Shown here: positions 1 through 6,824 of the stretch, piece by piece
How positions within the stretch are numbered: the first letter of the stretch is position 1
Layout: each line of letters starts with the position of its first letter
Source of the DNA: Candidatus Peregrinibacteria bacterium CG11_big_fil_rev_8_21_14_0_20_46_8
GTDB lineage: Bacteria > Patescibacteriota > Gracilibacteria > UBA1369 > UM-FILTER-53-11
NCBI GenBank assembly: GCA_002796025.1
Contig: PCVQ01000068.1
Coordinates: forward strand, 1 to 11,466
Length of the DNA: 11,466 bases
Direction: 5' to 3'
Notes under the pieces: model-generated
What the model was told of the DNA's origin: nothing
The model's database searches: none
The model's input: only the letters and a program-made list of their open reading frames with translations
Translations under genes and position numbers: made by a program

Positions 1-49
1 CACCTTTGCTTGCTACGCCTTTTACATGGTCTGTGAATATAACTTGCAT
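1..49 (-). CDS. rplI: Ribosomal protein bL9, N-terminal fragment
   Basis: This is the start of a gene that runs off the left edge; only 16 codons are present. The minus strand from the ATG at 49 reads MQVIFTDHVKGVASKG, which matches the conserved bL9 N-terminus (M-x-V-I-x-x-x-D-V-K-G-x-x-x-K-G). bL9 is a large-subunit protein near the L1 stalk. The identification rests on this short motif alone. The gene lies 87 nt beyond the stop of the solute-binding protein gene in the same orientation, separated by a GC-rich palindromic segment. No Shine-Dalgarno sequence precedes the ATG. Some Patescibacteria lineages are known to lack bL9, so its presence is a weak lineage clue. Confidence 0.75.
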   Translation of the reverse strand, partial: MQVIFTDHVKGVASKG

Positions 50-90
50 AAACGTGAGGGATTAGAGGATTAATGGGTTAGTAATGCGAG

Positions 91-137
91 GCCACCACCG
101 CCACGGCGGGGCAGGCAGGCCGAGCGCGCAGCGCGCT
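91..137. repeat. GC-rich palindromic intergenic segment
   Basis: This GC-rich block sits between the solute-binding protein stop and rplI, in otherwise AT-rich sequence. It holds two inverted repeats: CCGCC-AC-GGCGG at 98-109, and AGCGCGC-A-GCGCGCT at 123-137, the last base of which is part of the upstream gene's stop codon. On the minus strand 113-105 reads TGCCCCGCC, the same nine bases as the left arm of the hairpin inside purB at 8016-8024. There is no T-run after either palindrome in the direction of transcription, so it is not a standard intrinsic terminator. It may be a dispersed palindromic element or a Rho-independent-like 3' mRNA structure; neither is proven. Confidence 0.5.
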
Positions 138-1816
138 TATAAAGCAGATAGTCCGCCATCGCCTGTGAATTCGGTTTCTGATTCTGTATCTAGGAATTCC
201 AGCTCTGTAAGAATGGTCAGCCGGTCAGAATGAAAGTCTAACGATGAATCCTGAGGAAAGGGAGTGAGCGTCTTATCTAATGCGTAGGTATAGTTTGGCG
301 TCGATATAAAAACAATTGGGAGTTCCTCGATCAGTACGCTGCTCAGCTGAGTAAGAAGTTTTTCTTTATCTTCAGGGATACTTTCGATGCGGATTGCCTC
401 GGTGAGTCCGTCGGTACGGAAACTCTTAAATCGGGAGAAATTAAGACCGTTGGCACCGATTTGACTTGAGTGAAGGAGCGGATAAGCGTCGCGATTATAG
501 CCTAAGTTTTGGCGTATGAGAAGCACATCGTAGCGGCCTTCTGCAAGGTAAGAAGCGAAATTTTGCCCCTCTTGGCGGTCTATCTTAACTTGAATGCCAA
601 GCGCCTCCCATTGCCTTTTGAGATTTTCCGTAAGATGCAGAGGCGTTTTTTCGAGCGTTAATACCGTAAGCTGAAAAACTTCACCCTTATTATCGATTAA
701 TATTCCTTTCTCATTTTTTCGATATTCCAGCTCTTCAAGCTTCTTTTTTGCGCCTTCGGGATCCCACGCAAAATCTGCCTCATCTCTTTTATTTTCAAGA
801 TTTATCGTGTCGATACGGACTGAATCAGGCGTGAGAAGTTCATCTTTATTAATGGCAGCGGCAAGAAGTTTGCGGACCGATTGATCAGTAAGACGCGGAT
901 TTTCGGTATTGTAATATAGTGCCGTGAATTGATTGAGCGAATAATCGTGAAACAAAAAGCGAGGATCCTTCGCAAGTGTATTGCGTGCAGAGTCGCCTAA
1001 TTTACTCAGACCGCGAAGTGAATTTTTATGCAGCAAGAGTTCTCGTTCCGTTCGAAAAATAAAGAAGCGCAATTTTGGAATTGCAGGTATTGCGGCATAG
1101 TATGTTTCGTTGCGTTCCAACTCTATTACATCTCCGTCTTCTCCTCGCTTGAGCGATGCAAGTTTATAGGGTCCGCTGCCAATTGGTGCTTTTCCAAAGG
1201 CATCGGCATCGAGGCGTGCTATCGAGGCATTACTTAACAAATGCTTTGGCAGGATTCCGGTAGTTAGATTAGAGATAAAGTATGAATTGGGTTTTGAAAG
1301 GGTAAACGTTACCGTGTTAGTACCAGTTTGATCGATCCCAACGCCCTCAAAAGTATTTTTTAAAATTGGATTTCTAAAATCAGGATGCTGGATAATGCCT
1401 TTATACGTAAAGACGATATCGGCTGCAGTGAGCGGTGTGCCATCGTGCCAACTCGCATCGTCGCGAATGGTAAAGACATATGTTAAGCCATTGCGACTGC
1501 GTTCCCACTTTGCTGCTAAATCCGGCAAAAAATTTCGGGCAACGGGGTCGTATTTAATTAAGCCGGAGAAAAGCAATTCTGTAAGATCACGGTCGGTATC
1601 ATTAAAATCTGCAAAAAGTGGATTAAGCGTAGCAATGCGTCCCACCATGCCTTCGCTGTAGGTCTCTGCATTCGCCTGCGCATCGGGAAAATTCACAACC
1701 GTATATGCAAAATGCGTCAGGGCAGCAATTAATATCGCACAGAGAAAAAGCAGTGCGGTCTTTTCAAATAGCGGCATCTTTGCGAAGATGCGCTTTAAAC
1801 GATTCCAGTCGGTCAT
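137..1816 (-). CDS. Family 5 extracellular solute-binding protein, membrane-anchored
   Basis: A 559-residue protein of the SBP_bac_5 (OppA/DppA-like) family, which binds peptides or similar ligands for ABC importers. The N-terminus is a basic stretch followed by one hydrophobic segment (about 18-42). No lipobox cysteine is visible, so it is probably held by an uncleaved anchor facing outward. Family hallmarks are present: the start of the binding fold around 52-92, the WHDGTPLTAADIVFTY signature near 123-138, and GSGPYKL at 213-219. The ATG overlaps the secG stop by 4 nt (ATGA), supporting this start and translational coupling. No permease or ATPase gene is in the window, so its transporter partner, if any, is elsewhere. 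Substrate is unknown. The last residues are polar and Gly-rich and end next to a GC-rich palindrome. Confidence 0.85.
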   Translation of the reverse strand: MTDWNRLKRIFAKMPLFEKTALLFLCAILIAALTHFAYTVVNFPDAQANAETYSEGMVGRIATLNPLFADFNDTDRDLTELLFSGLIKYDPVARNFLPDLAAKWERSRNGLTYVFTIRDDASWHDGTPLTAADIVFTYKGIIQHPDFRNPILKNTFEGVGIDQTGTNTVTFTLSKPNSYFISNLTTGILPKHLLSNASIARLDADAFGKAPIGSGPYKLASLKRGEDGDVIELERNETYYAAIPAIPKLRFFIFRTERELLLHKNSLRGLSKLGDSARNTLAKDPRFLFHDYSLNQFTALYYNTENPRLTDQSVRKLLAAAINKDELLTPDSVRIDTINLENKRDEADFAWDPEGAKKKLEELEYRKNEKGILIDNKGEVFQLTVLTLEKTPLHLTENLKRQWEALGIQVKIDRQEGQNFASYLAEGRYDVLLIRQNLGYNRDAYPLLHSSQIGANGLNFSRFKSFRTDGLTEAIRIESIPEDKEKLLTQLSSVLIEELPIVFISTPNYTYALDKTLTPFPQDSSLDFHSDRLTILTELEFLDTESETEFTGDGGLSAL

Positions 1817-2031
1817 GATACAAAGATAAATGCGATTGCAATTCCGATAAAGAGCGCTGACAGAACAATAGTTGCATTAAAGAGCAGACGGTCTGCCGAA
1901 TGCTTGCTGCGATAGAATTCGCCACCACCGCCAAATGTGGAAGAGAGTCCCACACCCTTATCTTGAGCAAGAATCACGGTTATAAGCAGAACCGATACAA
2001 TAATCTGGGCAATAAAGAGGTAGAGTTGCAT
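1813..2031 (-). CDS. secG: Preprotein translocase subunit SecG
   Basis: A 72-residue protein with the SecG layout: a first transmembrane helix (about 3-22), a short loop with a Gly-rich stretch (STFGGGGEFYRSK, about 31-43), and a second helix (about 50-71). SecG is the small accessory subunit of the SecYEG channel and stimulates protein translocation. The size fits the family, whose members are usually about 70-110 residues. The start ATG is 14 nt past the stop of the holin-like gene and has no Shine-Dalgarno site. The stop TGA overlaps the ATG of the solute-binding protein, so the two are likely co-translated; that protein is itself a Sec client by its N-terminal anchor. Confidence 0.88.
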   Translation of the reverse strand: MQLYLFIAQIIVSVLLITVILAQDKGVGLSSTFGGGGEFYRSKHSADRLLFNATIVLSALFIGIAIAFIFVS

Positions 2032-2045
2032 GGTAAATCAGAGGA

Positions 2046-2411
2046 TTATTTAACAAAAAGATGGAGAAGCCAGTTGATAATACCAAAAACCAGCCCGGCA
2101 AGGAAGTAAGAAATAACACCTGTAATTTGCATGGTTACGCCCTCAATAAGGAGAATTTCCAGCGTAATTTCAAAAAACCAGAACATCAGGGCATTGAGCG
2201 CTATAAGCGAGAGTCCCAGTGTAAGGATTTGAATTGGCAGCGTCAGCAGCTTGAGTATCGGTTTGAGGACGCCGTTTAAGATGCCCATGATAATGCCGCC
2301 AATGAGAAAAAAAGTAAGACCGCCCTGATAGGTAATGCCTGGAACAAAGTAGGTTACGCCGTAGAGTGCGATTCCGTTGAGTACGATTGCGATGATAAAG
2401 CGTTTGAACAT
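2046..2411 (-). CDS. Phage-holin-family (YvlD-like) small membrane protein
   Basis: A 121-residue very hydrophobic protein with about four transmembrane segments (roughly 4-22, 32-50, 56-82, 98-118). The pattern N-G-x-L-K-P-I-L-K-L-L-T-L-P across the second and third helices, and the conserved VPGI after the first helix, fit the 'Mycobacterial 4 TMS phage holin' / YvlD family (PF04020). Despite the name, members are widespread chromosomal proteins of uncertain function, and nothing nearby suggests a prophage. The ATG at 2411 (MFKRF) is preferred over a GTG four codons upstream because family members usually begin just before the first helix. It lies 13 nt past the ileS stop and 14 nt before secG, so it is probably in the same transcript. 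Confidence 0.75.
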   Translation of the reverse strand: MFKRFIIAIVLNGIALYGVTYFVPGITYQGGLTFFLIGGIIMGILNGVLKPILKLLTLPIQILTLGLSLIALNALMFWFFEITLEILLIEGVTMQITGVISYFLAGLVFGIINWLLHLFVK

Positions 2412-2424
2412 AATAAGGCGCACT

Positions 2425-5400
2425 TTATTTGCGTATTGCTATAGTTACCTGCTTTCCATTCACCTCGGCCTTTTCTTCTTTGTCCCATTCGCCGCTCCCC
2501 CCTTCTTGCAGTTCAACCGTAAGCGTCTCCTTTTTAATAAAGTCGAGGAAGGCATTTATTGCACTACGGATCTCTTCGTCGCCGTCAATCATCGTATAGA
2601 TTCTATCAGAAACATCGTAATTTGCGCTTTTGCGTAAATCTTGAATGAAGCGGATGAGTTCGCGTGCGATGCCTTCTTGTTTGAGTTCGGGGGTAATGTG
2701 TGTCTCCAGACTTACAAGAATGCCATTGTCTGATTCAACATCGTGTCCTTCTCTGCCTTGATATCCTATGGTTGCTTCTTCGGGGCTCAGCTTATAGGTT
2801 TTTTGCACTGCCGGCAGTTCAATAGTGCCGTCTTTGTGCAAGACAAAATCGCCCTCTTTTGCGAATTTGATAATTTCCTGTGTCTCTTTGCCAAAGCGAG
2901 GCCCGATTTTTCGCGCATCTATAGTGACCATTGGCAACGCCATTTTTTCTCCGGCTTCAAATTCCAGTTGCTTAACATTTAACTCTTCTAGAATTACATC
3001 CTCATATGCTTCAACCATTTTTTCAGAAATATTTTTTGGCAGCGCTATAATCAATTTTTGCAGTGGCTGGCGTACTTTGAGTTTATGCTTGGCGCGGAGA
3101 CTCAGCGCGAGTGAAATAATTGTCCTCACCACACGAATCTCTTCATTCAATTTAGTGTCGATACGGTTGGTATCCATTTTTGGCCAGTCGGCAAGATGTA
3201 CACTGCGCTTACCGGTGAGGTTTTTATAGATTTTGTCCGCAATCATTGGTGAGAATGGTGCAAGCAGCAGGCTAAAGCGGGTAAGCACATAGTGCAGAGT
3301 GTAGTACGCGCCTGCTTTGTCTTGATCGTTTTCGCTCTTCCAGAAGCGGCGGCGGCTGCGGCGCACGTACCAGTTTGAAAGGAGATCGATAAATTCGATC
3401 ATCGGCCGGGTTGCCCGGGTAAAGTTATATGCATCCATTTGATGTGTAACTTCTGCAATGAGCGCATTCGTTTCCGAGACCATCCACTGATCCAGAGGAT
3501 TTGTGAGGGTCGGAGCTTCATCAGGAGGTGTCCAGCCGTCGATGCGTGCATATGTTACAAAAAATGAGTAGGTATTCCAGAGGGTGAGCGTGAATTTTTT
3601 AACGAGTTCTTCAACGTGCTGTTCCGAAAAACGAACATCCTCACCGATAGGCGCAGTCGAGGTGTACAGAAAGAAGCGTGTGGTATCTACCCCATGAGTA
3701 TCGAAAAGATGTGTTGGATCGGGATAGTTTTTTTTGCGTTTGGAAAGTTTTTCGCCATTTGCCGCGAGCAAGATGCCGTTCACAATAATGTTTTTAAAGG
3801 CCGGCTCGTCAAAGAGAATTGTTGCAATAACATGGAGTGTATAGAACCAGCCGCGCGTCTGATCTAATCCTTCTGCAATAAAGTTTGCGGGAAAGTTTTC
3901 TTCGAATTCTTGTTTGTTTTCAAATGGATAGTGCAGTTGCGCGTAGGGCATGGATCCGCTTTCAAACCAGCAGTCTAATACTTCCGGAATACGCCGCATT
4001 GCGCCGCCACACTTTGGGCAATCGAGCTCAATTTCATCGATGTATGGTTTGTGCAGGTCGAGTTTGTCTTCGCGCAGCGGCAATTTGCCGGCGCGATACT
4101 CGTAAATGCCGGCATGGCCGGGCAGAAATTCGAATGTCTCCTCAATGGAGAGACGGTCAAAATAGCGGGCAATGGCGCGAATGACATCGCCGTGGGTGAC
4201 GACGGCAATTTTCTTGCCGTCGTGTTTGCGATTCAGGTAGTTGATAATTTCAATTGCACGCTTTTCGACTTCTTCGAACGACTCCCCTCCCTCGAATTTT
4301 TTATAGTACCGCTCCTGCACATCTGCATATGAGCGAATATAGTTTTGGTGATCCATGCCCTCCATTGCAGGTCCAACGGCGTGCTCGCGCAAGCGGCTCT
4401 CAATTACATATTCGATTCCAAGCTCCTTGCTGATGATTTCGGCAGTTTCAATGGCGCGCGGAAAATTCGAGGTAATAAGGAGATCGACACCGCTCTTTTT
4501 GAGTTTTTCAGCAGCTTTTTGCGCCTGCTTTTTGCCGGCTTCGGTGAGATGATATTCTTTGGCCGGATCGCTATTCACAATGGCACGCTTATTTTGTTCG
4601 GCTTCGCCATGGCGGATAGCATAAAAGGTGTTGCCGCCGCGTGAGTGCTCGCGCAGCTCTTTGAGCGAGCCAATGCACATTTGCTCGCCGCAGCTTTTGG
4701 AGCTGTCCTTTGCTTCGTTCTTGCACTCCCAAATTGGAATTGGCGCGCCCCAAAAGCGGTTGCGCGAAATGTTCCAGTCGCGTGCACCCTCAAGCCACTT
4801 GCCAAAGCGACCTTCTTGAATGTGCTCCGGCACCCAGCGAATTTTCTTATTATTTTTGAGAAGCTTGTCTTTGATGTCAGTGACTTTAATAAACCACGCT
4901 TGTGTCGCGTAGTTCAGCAGCGGCGTATCACAGCGCCAGCAGTGAGGATAGCTGTGCTGGTATTTTTCTTTTTTAAAGAGTCCATTGTGCTTTTCTAGCC
5001 ATGCGATGATTTTTTGATCGGTCTTGGTGACGTCGTCTTTGTCTTTTGCAACTTCACCCCGAAAGTCCTTCACCTCATCGATAAACTGGCCATTCATCTT
5101 TACATGCATAATCGGTGCAACATTTTCACGCTGGCCAAGCAGCATGTCGTCTTCACCGTAACCCGGGGCAATATGCACAATCCCCGTACCATCTTCAGTG
5201 GTTACAAAATCTGCAAGCACCACGCGGAAAGCATTTTGCCAGTCTGCAAAATATGGAAAGAGTGGCTCGTACGCTTCGCCTTCCAATTCTTTAGCGGAAA
5301 CGGTCTCTGCAATAGTGTGCTCTTGGTCTTTAAAGACCGCTTCGACACGATCTTTCGCGACAATGTAGACTTCTCCGTTACTCACAACTTTCACATACTC

Positions 5401-6126
5401 AATTTTCGGCCCAAGTGCTAACAGTGTATTGCCGGGCAGCGTCCACGGCGTAGTGGTCCACGCCAGCACATACGTATCTTTATGATTTTTTAATTTAAAC
5501 TTTGCTGTTGCCGAAAGATCTTTAATATCTTTATAGCCTTGTGTGACTTCAAAGTTACTCAGCGGCGTCTCGCAGCGCGGGCAGATGTGCATGCTCTTAT
5601 AGTTTTGGTAGACCATCTTTTTATCCCAGATCTGCTTAAAAACCCACCAAATCGATTCCATGTAATTGTTATCCAGCGTTGCATAGCCGTGCTCAAAATC
5701 TACCCAGCGGGCCATGCGCTTCATGAGCTGCTCCCACTCTTCTGTGTATCGGAAGACGCTTTCACGGCAGGCATTATTAAACTTTGCCACGCCCATTTCT
5801 TCAATATCTTTGCGGCCGCTCAGTTTCAGCTCTTTTTCTATTTCATATTCTACTGGCAGGCCGTGGCAGTCCCAGCCGTTTACTCGTGGTACGTGCCAGC
5901 CTTTCATAGTCCAGTAGCGAGTGACTGCGTCTTTAAGCGCGCCGGCTAAGATGTGGCCGTAGTGAGGCAAGCCGTTGGCAAATGGCGGACCGTCGTAGAA
6001 GACGTACTTTTTTTGATTTTGACGCTGCGCCACCGATTCCTCAAAAATTTTTTCGCGCTCCCAAAATTCGAGCATCTCGTGCTCAATCTCTGGCAGCGGC
6101 TTTTTAGCATCGGCCGGTTCAAACAT
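2425..6126 (-). CDS. ileS: Isoleucyl-tRNA synthetase (type 2) with inserted histidine phosphatase domain
   Basis: A 1233-residue class I synthetase that charges tRNA-Ile. Seen: the HIGH-type motif GLPHYGH (52-58), WDCHGLPVE (85-93), the CP1 editing domain with the Thr-rich WTTTPWTLPG (223-232) and VHIAPGYGEDD (317-327, editing Asp likely D327), the signature RDWNISRNRFWG (449-460), and a KMSKS-type KLSKR (793-797). Cys pairs at 182/185, 396/399, 468/479 and 703/706 look like zinc knuckles. The HYGH form and the C-terminal region resemble the eukaryote-like type 2 IleRS, which is generally mupirocin-insensitive. A foreign domain occupies about 498-683 and accounts for the extra length over an approximately 1050-residue relative. 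The reading frame is continuous, so this is not a frameshift artefact. An in-frame stop lies upstream of the ATG, limiting the start. Confidence 0.93.
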   Translation of the reverse strand: MFEPADAKKPLPEIEHEMLEFWEREKIFEESVAQRQNQKKYVFYDGPPFANGLPHYGHILAGALKDAVTRYWTMKGWHVPRVNGWDCHGLPVEYEIEKELKLSGRKDIEEMGVAKFNNACRESVFRYTEEWEQLMKRMARWVDFEHGYATLDNNYMESIWWVFKQIWDKKMVYQNYKSMHICPRCETPLSNFEVTQGYKDIKDLSATAKFKLKNHKDTYVLAWTTTPWTLPGNTLLALGPKIEYVKVVSNGEVYIVAKDRVEAVFKDQEHTIAETVSAKELEGEAYEPLFPYFADWQNAFRVVLADFVTTEDGTGIVHIAPGYGEDDMLLGQRENVAPIMHVKMNGQFIDEVKDFRGEVAKDKDDVTKTDQKIIAWLEKHNGLFKKEKYQHSYPHCWRCDTPLLNYATQAWFIKVTDIKDKLLKNNKKIRWVPEHIQEGRFGKWLEGARDWNISRNRFWGAPIPIWECKNEAKDSSKSCGEQMCIGSLKELREHSRGGNTFYAIRHGEAEQNKRAIVNSDPAKEYHLTEAGKKQAQKAAEKLKKSGVDLLITSNFPRAIETAEIISKELGIEYVIESRLREHAVGPAMEGMDHQNYIRSYADVQERYYKKFEGGESFEEVEKRAIEIINYLNRKHDGKKIAVVTHGDVIRAIARYFDRLSIEETFEFLPGHAGIYEYRAGKLPLREDKLDLHKPYIDEIELDCPKCGGAMRRIPEVLDCWFESGSMPYAQLHYPFENKQEFEENFPANFIAEGLDQTRGWFYTLHVIATILFDEPAFKNIIVNGILLAANGEKLSKRKKNYPDPTHLFDTHGVDTTRFFLYTSTAPIGEDVRFSEQHVEELVKKFTLTLWNTYSFFVTYARIDGWTPPDEAPTLTNPLDQWMVSETNALIAEVTHQMDAYNFTRATRPMIEFIDLLSNWYVRRSRRRFWKSENDQDKAGAYYTLHYVLTRFSLLLAPFSPMIADKIYKNLTGKRSVHLADWPKMDTNRIDTKLNEEIRVVRTIISLALSLRAKHKLKVRQPLQKLIIALPKNISEKMVEAYEDVILEELNVKQLEFEAGEKMALPMVTIDARKIGPRFGKETQEIIKFAKEGDFVLHKDGTIELPAVQKTYKLSPEEATIGYQGREGHDVESDNGILVSLETHITPELKQEGIARELIRFIQDLRKSANYDVSDRIYTMIDGDEEIRSAINAFLDFIKKETLTVELQEGGSGEWDKEEKAEVNGKQVTIAIRK
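4078..4635 (-). other. Histidine phosphatase (branch 1) domain inserted in IleRS
   Basis: Residues about 498-683 of the IleRS form a complete phosphoglycerate-mutase-like domain. It opens with FYAIRHGEAEQN (501-512), the RHG motif whose H506 would be the phosphorylated histidine. Other superfamily residues follow: R557 in SNFPRAIETA, E581 in LREHAVG as the likely proton donor, and H645 in VVTHGDVIRA as the second histidine. EGM (589-591) and FEGGESFEEVEKR (611-623) are typical of PhoE/GpmB/CobC-like phosphatases. It is flanked by IleRS sequence that aligns normally on either side (GSLKELRE before; DLHKPYIDEI after), and lies between Cys pairs 468/479 and 703/706, so it probably bulges from a loop of that zinc-binding region. 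Intact catalytic residues suggest it is active; the substrate is unknown. Confidence 0.88.
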
Positions 6127-6132
6127 GCGTTG

Positions 6133-6161
6133 AAGATACCAGGTTTAAACTCCTTTGAAAA
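6133..6161 (-). promoter_or_regulatory. Candidate promoter for ileS, possibly leaderless
   Basis: In the 47-nt gap between dcd and ileS the minus strand has TTTTCA (6161-6156), a 17-nt spacer, then TATCTT (6138-6133). Each hexamer matches the sigma70 consensus at 4 of 6 positions. The -10 ends only 6 nt before the ileS ATG, so transcription would start at or near the A of the ATG. This agrees with the missing Shine-Dalgarno site. An AAAGGAG at 6152-6158 is too far (over 20 nt) to serve this start. The match quality is modest. Confidence 0.3.
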
Positions 6162-6173
6162 GCCGGAAACAGG

Positions 6174-6824
6174 TTAGATTGTGGTGGATTGTGCGGCTGG
6201 TTCAGACGGTTGCTGCTCCAGCGCCCGATGATTTCTCATCACCGCCATCTCCGGATCCATTGCAATCCGGCTCTCTACCGGCATCATCTGACCCTGATAT
6301 TTGGAGCTGCCTTTTTTTGCGTATGGAACATCGGCGGCCGAGCTCATCTGCTCAAAGGCAAGCTGGCAGACGCGCATGCCCGGGTAGAGTGCTACCGGAA
6401 GCCTGTTAATATTAGTGATTTCTAGTGTAATAGTTCCCTCAAAGCCGGCATCTACAAACCCCGCCGTGGAATGAATGATAATACCAAGACGTCCGAGTGA
6501 GCTGCGGCCTTCAACACGGGCCACCAAATCGTCTGCAATTTTAATCTTTTCCATAGTTACCCCCAATACAAACTCTCCGGGCTGGACAATAAAGGGCTCG
6601 CACGGATTTTTGACCTCTATAAGTGTCGTTGCATTTTTAAATGTTTTTGGGTCGAGCGGGTCGAGCATGGCCTGCTTGCTATGATTGTAGATTTTGAAAA
6701 AGCGGCCGAGGCGCAAATCCATAGATGAGGCGTTCACATTGTGGTTGTGACCCGTGTCTTCGGATTCTACAGCGATATCGCCCTTTGCGATGCGCGCATT
6801 AATATCTTTGTCGGATAAAATCAT
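6174..6824 (-). CDS. dcd: dCTP deaminase family protein (possibly bifunctional dCTP deaminase/dUTPase)
   Basis: A 216-residue trimeric-dUTPase-fold protein that deaminates dCTP to dUTP, feeding dTTP synthesis. Motifs: SSMDLRLG (33-40), GRSSLGRLG (106-114), STAGFVDAGFEG (119-130), the catalytic glutamate E135 in TITLEITN, LYPGM (146-150), and a C-terminal SSKYQGQ (173-179) that would close over the nucleotide. The STAGFxDxGFxG form is closer to the Mycobacterium/Methanocaldococcus bifunctional enzymes, which go on to dUMP, than to the E. coli enzyme (TAHRIDPGWSG); which activity applies cannot be decided by eye. About 25-30 C-terminal residues beyond the usual end are low-complexity (Glu/Gln/Ala/Ser-rich). 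The ATG overlaps the purB stop by 4 nt (ATGA), giving probable translational coupling. Confidence 0.88.
   Translation of the reverse strand: MILSDKDINARIAKGDIAVESEDTGHNHNVNASSMDLRLGRFFKIYNHSKQAMLDPLDPKTFKNATTLIEVKNPCEPFIVQPGEFVLGVTMEKIKIADDLVARVEGRSSLGRLGIIIHSTAGFVDAGFEGTITLEITNINRLPVALYPGMRVCQLAFEQMSSAADVPYAKKGSSKYQGQMMPVESRIAMDPEMAVMRNHRALEQQPSEPAAQSTTI

Noticed and set aside
2046..2411. Prophage lysis module suggested by the holin-family name
   Set aside because: No endolysin, integrase or other phage gene is nearby; the family is widely chromosomal and the gene sits in a housekeeping operon.
4078..4635. Phosphatase as a separate gene nested in or misassembled into ileS
   Set aside because: The reading frame is continuous through both junctions, there is no stop, and synthetase motifs resume directly after the domain; a chimeric assembly would be unlikely to preserve frame and domain borders so cleanly.
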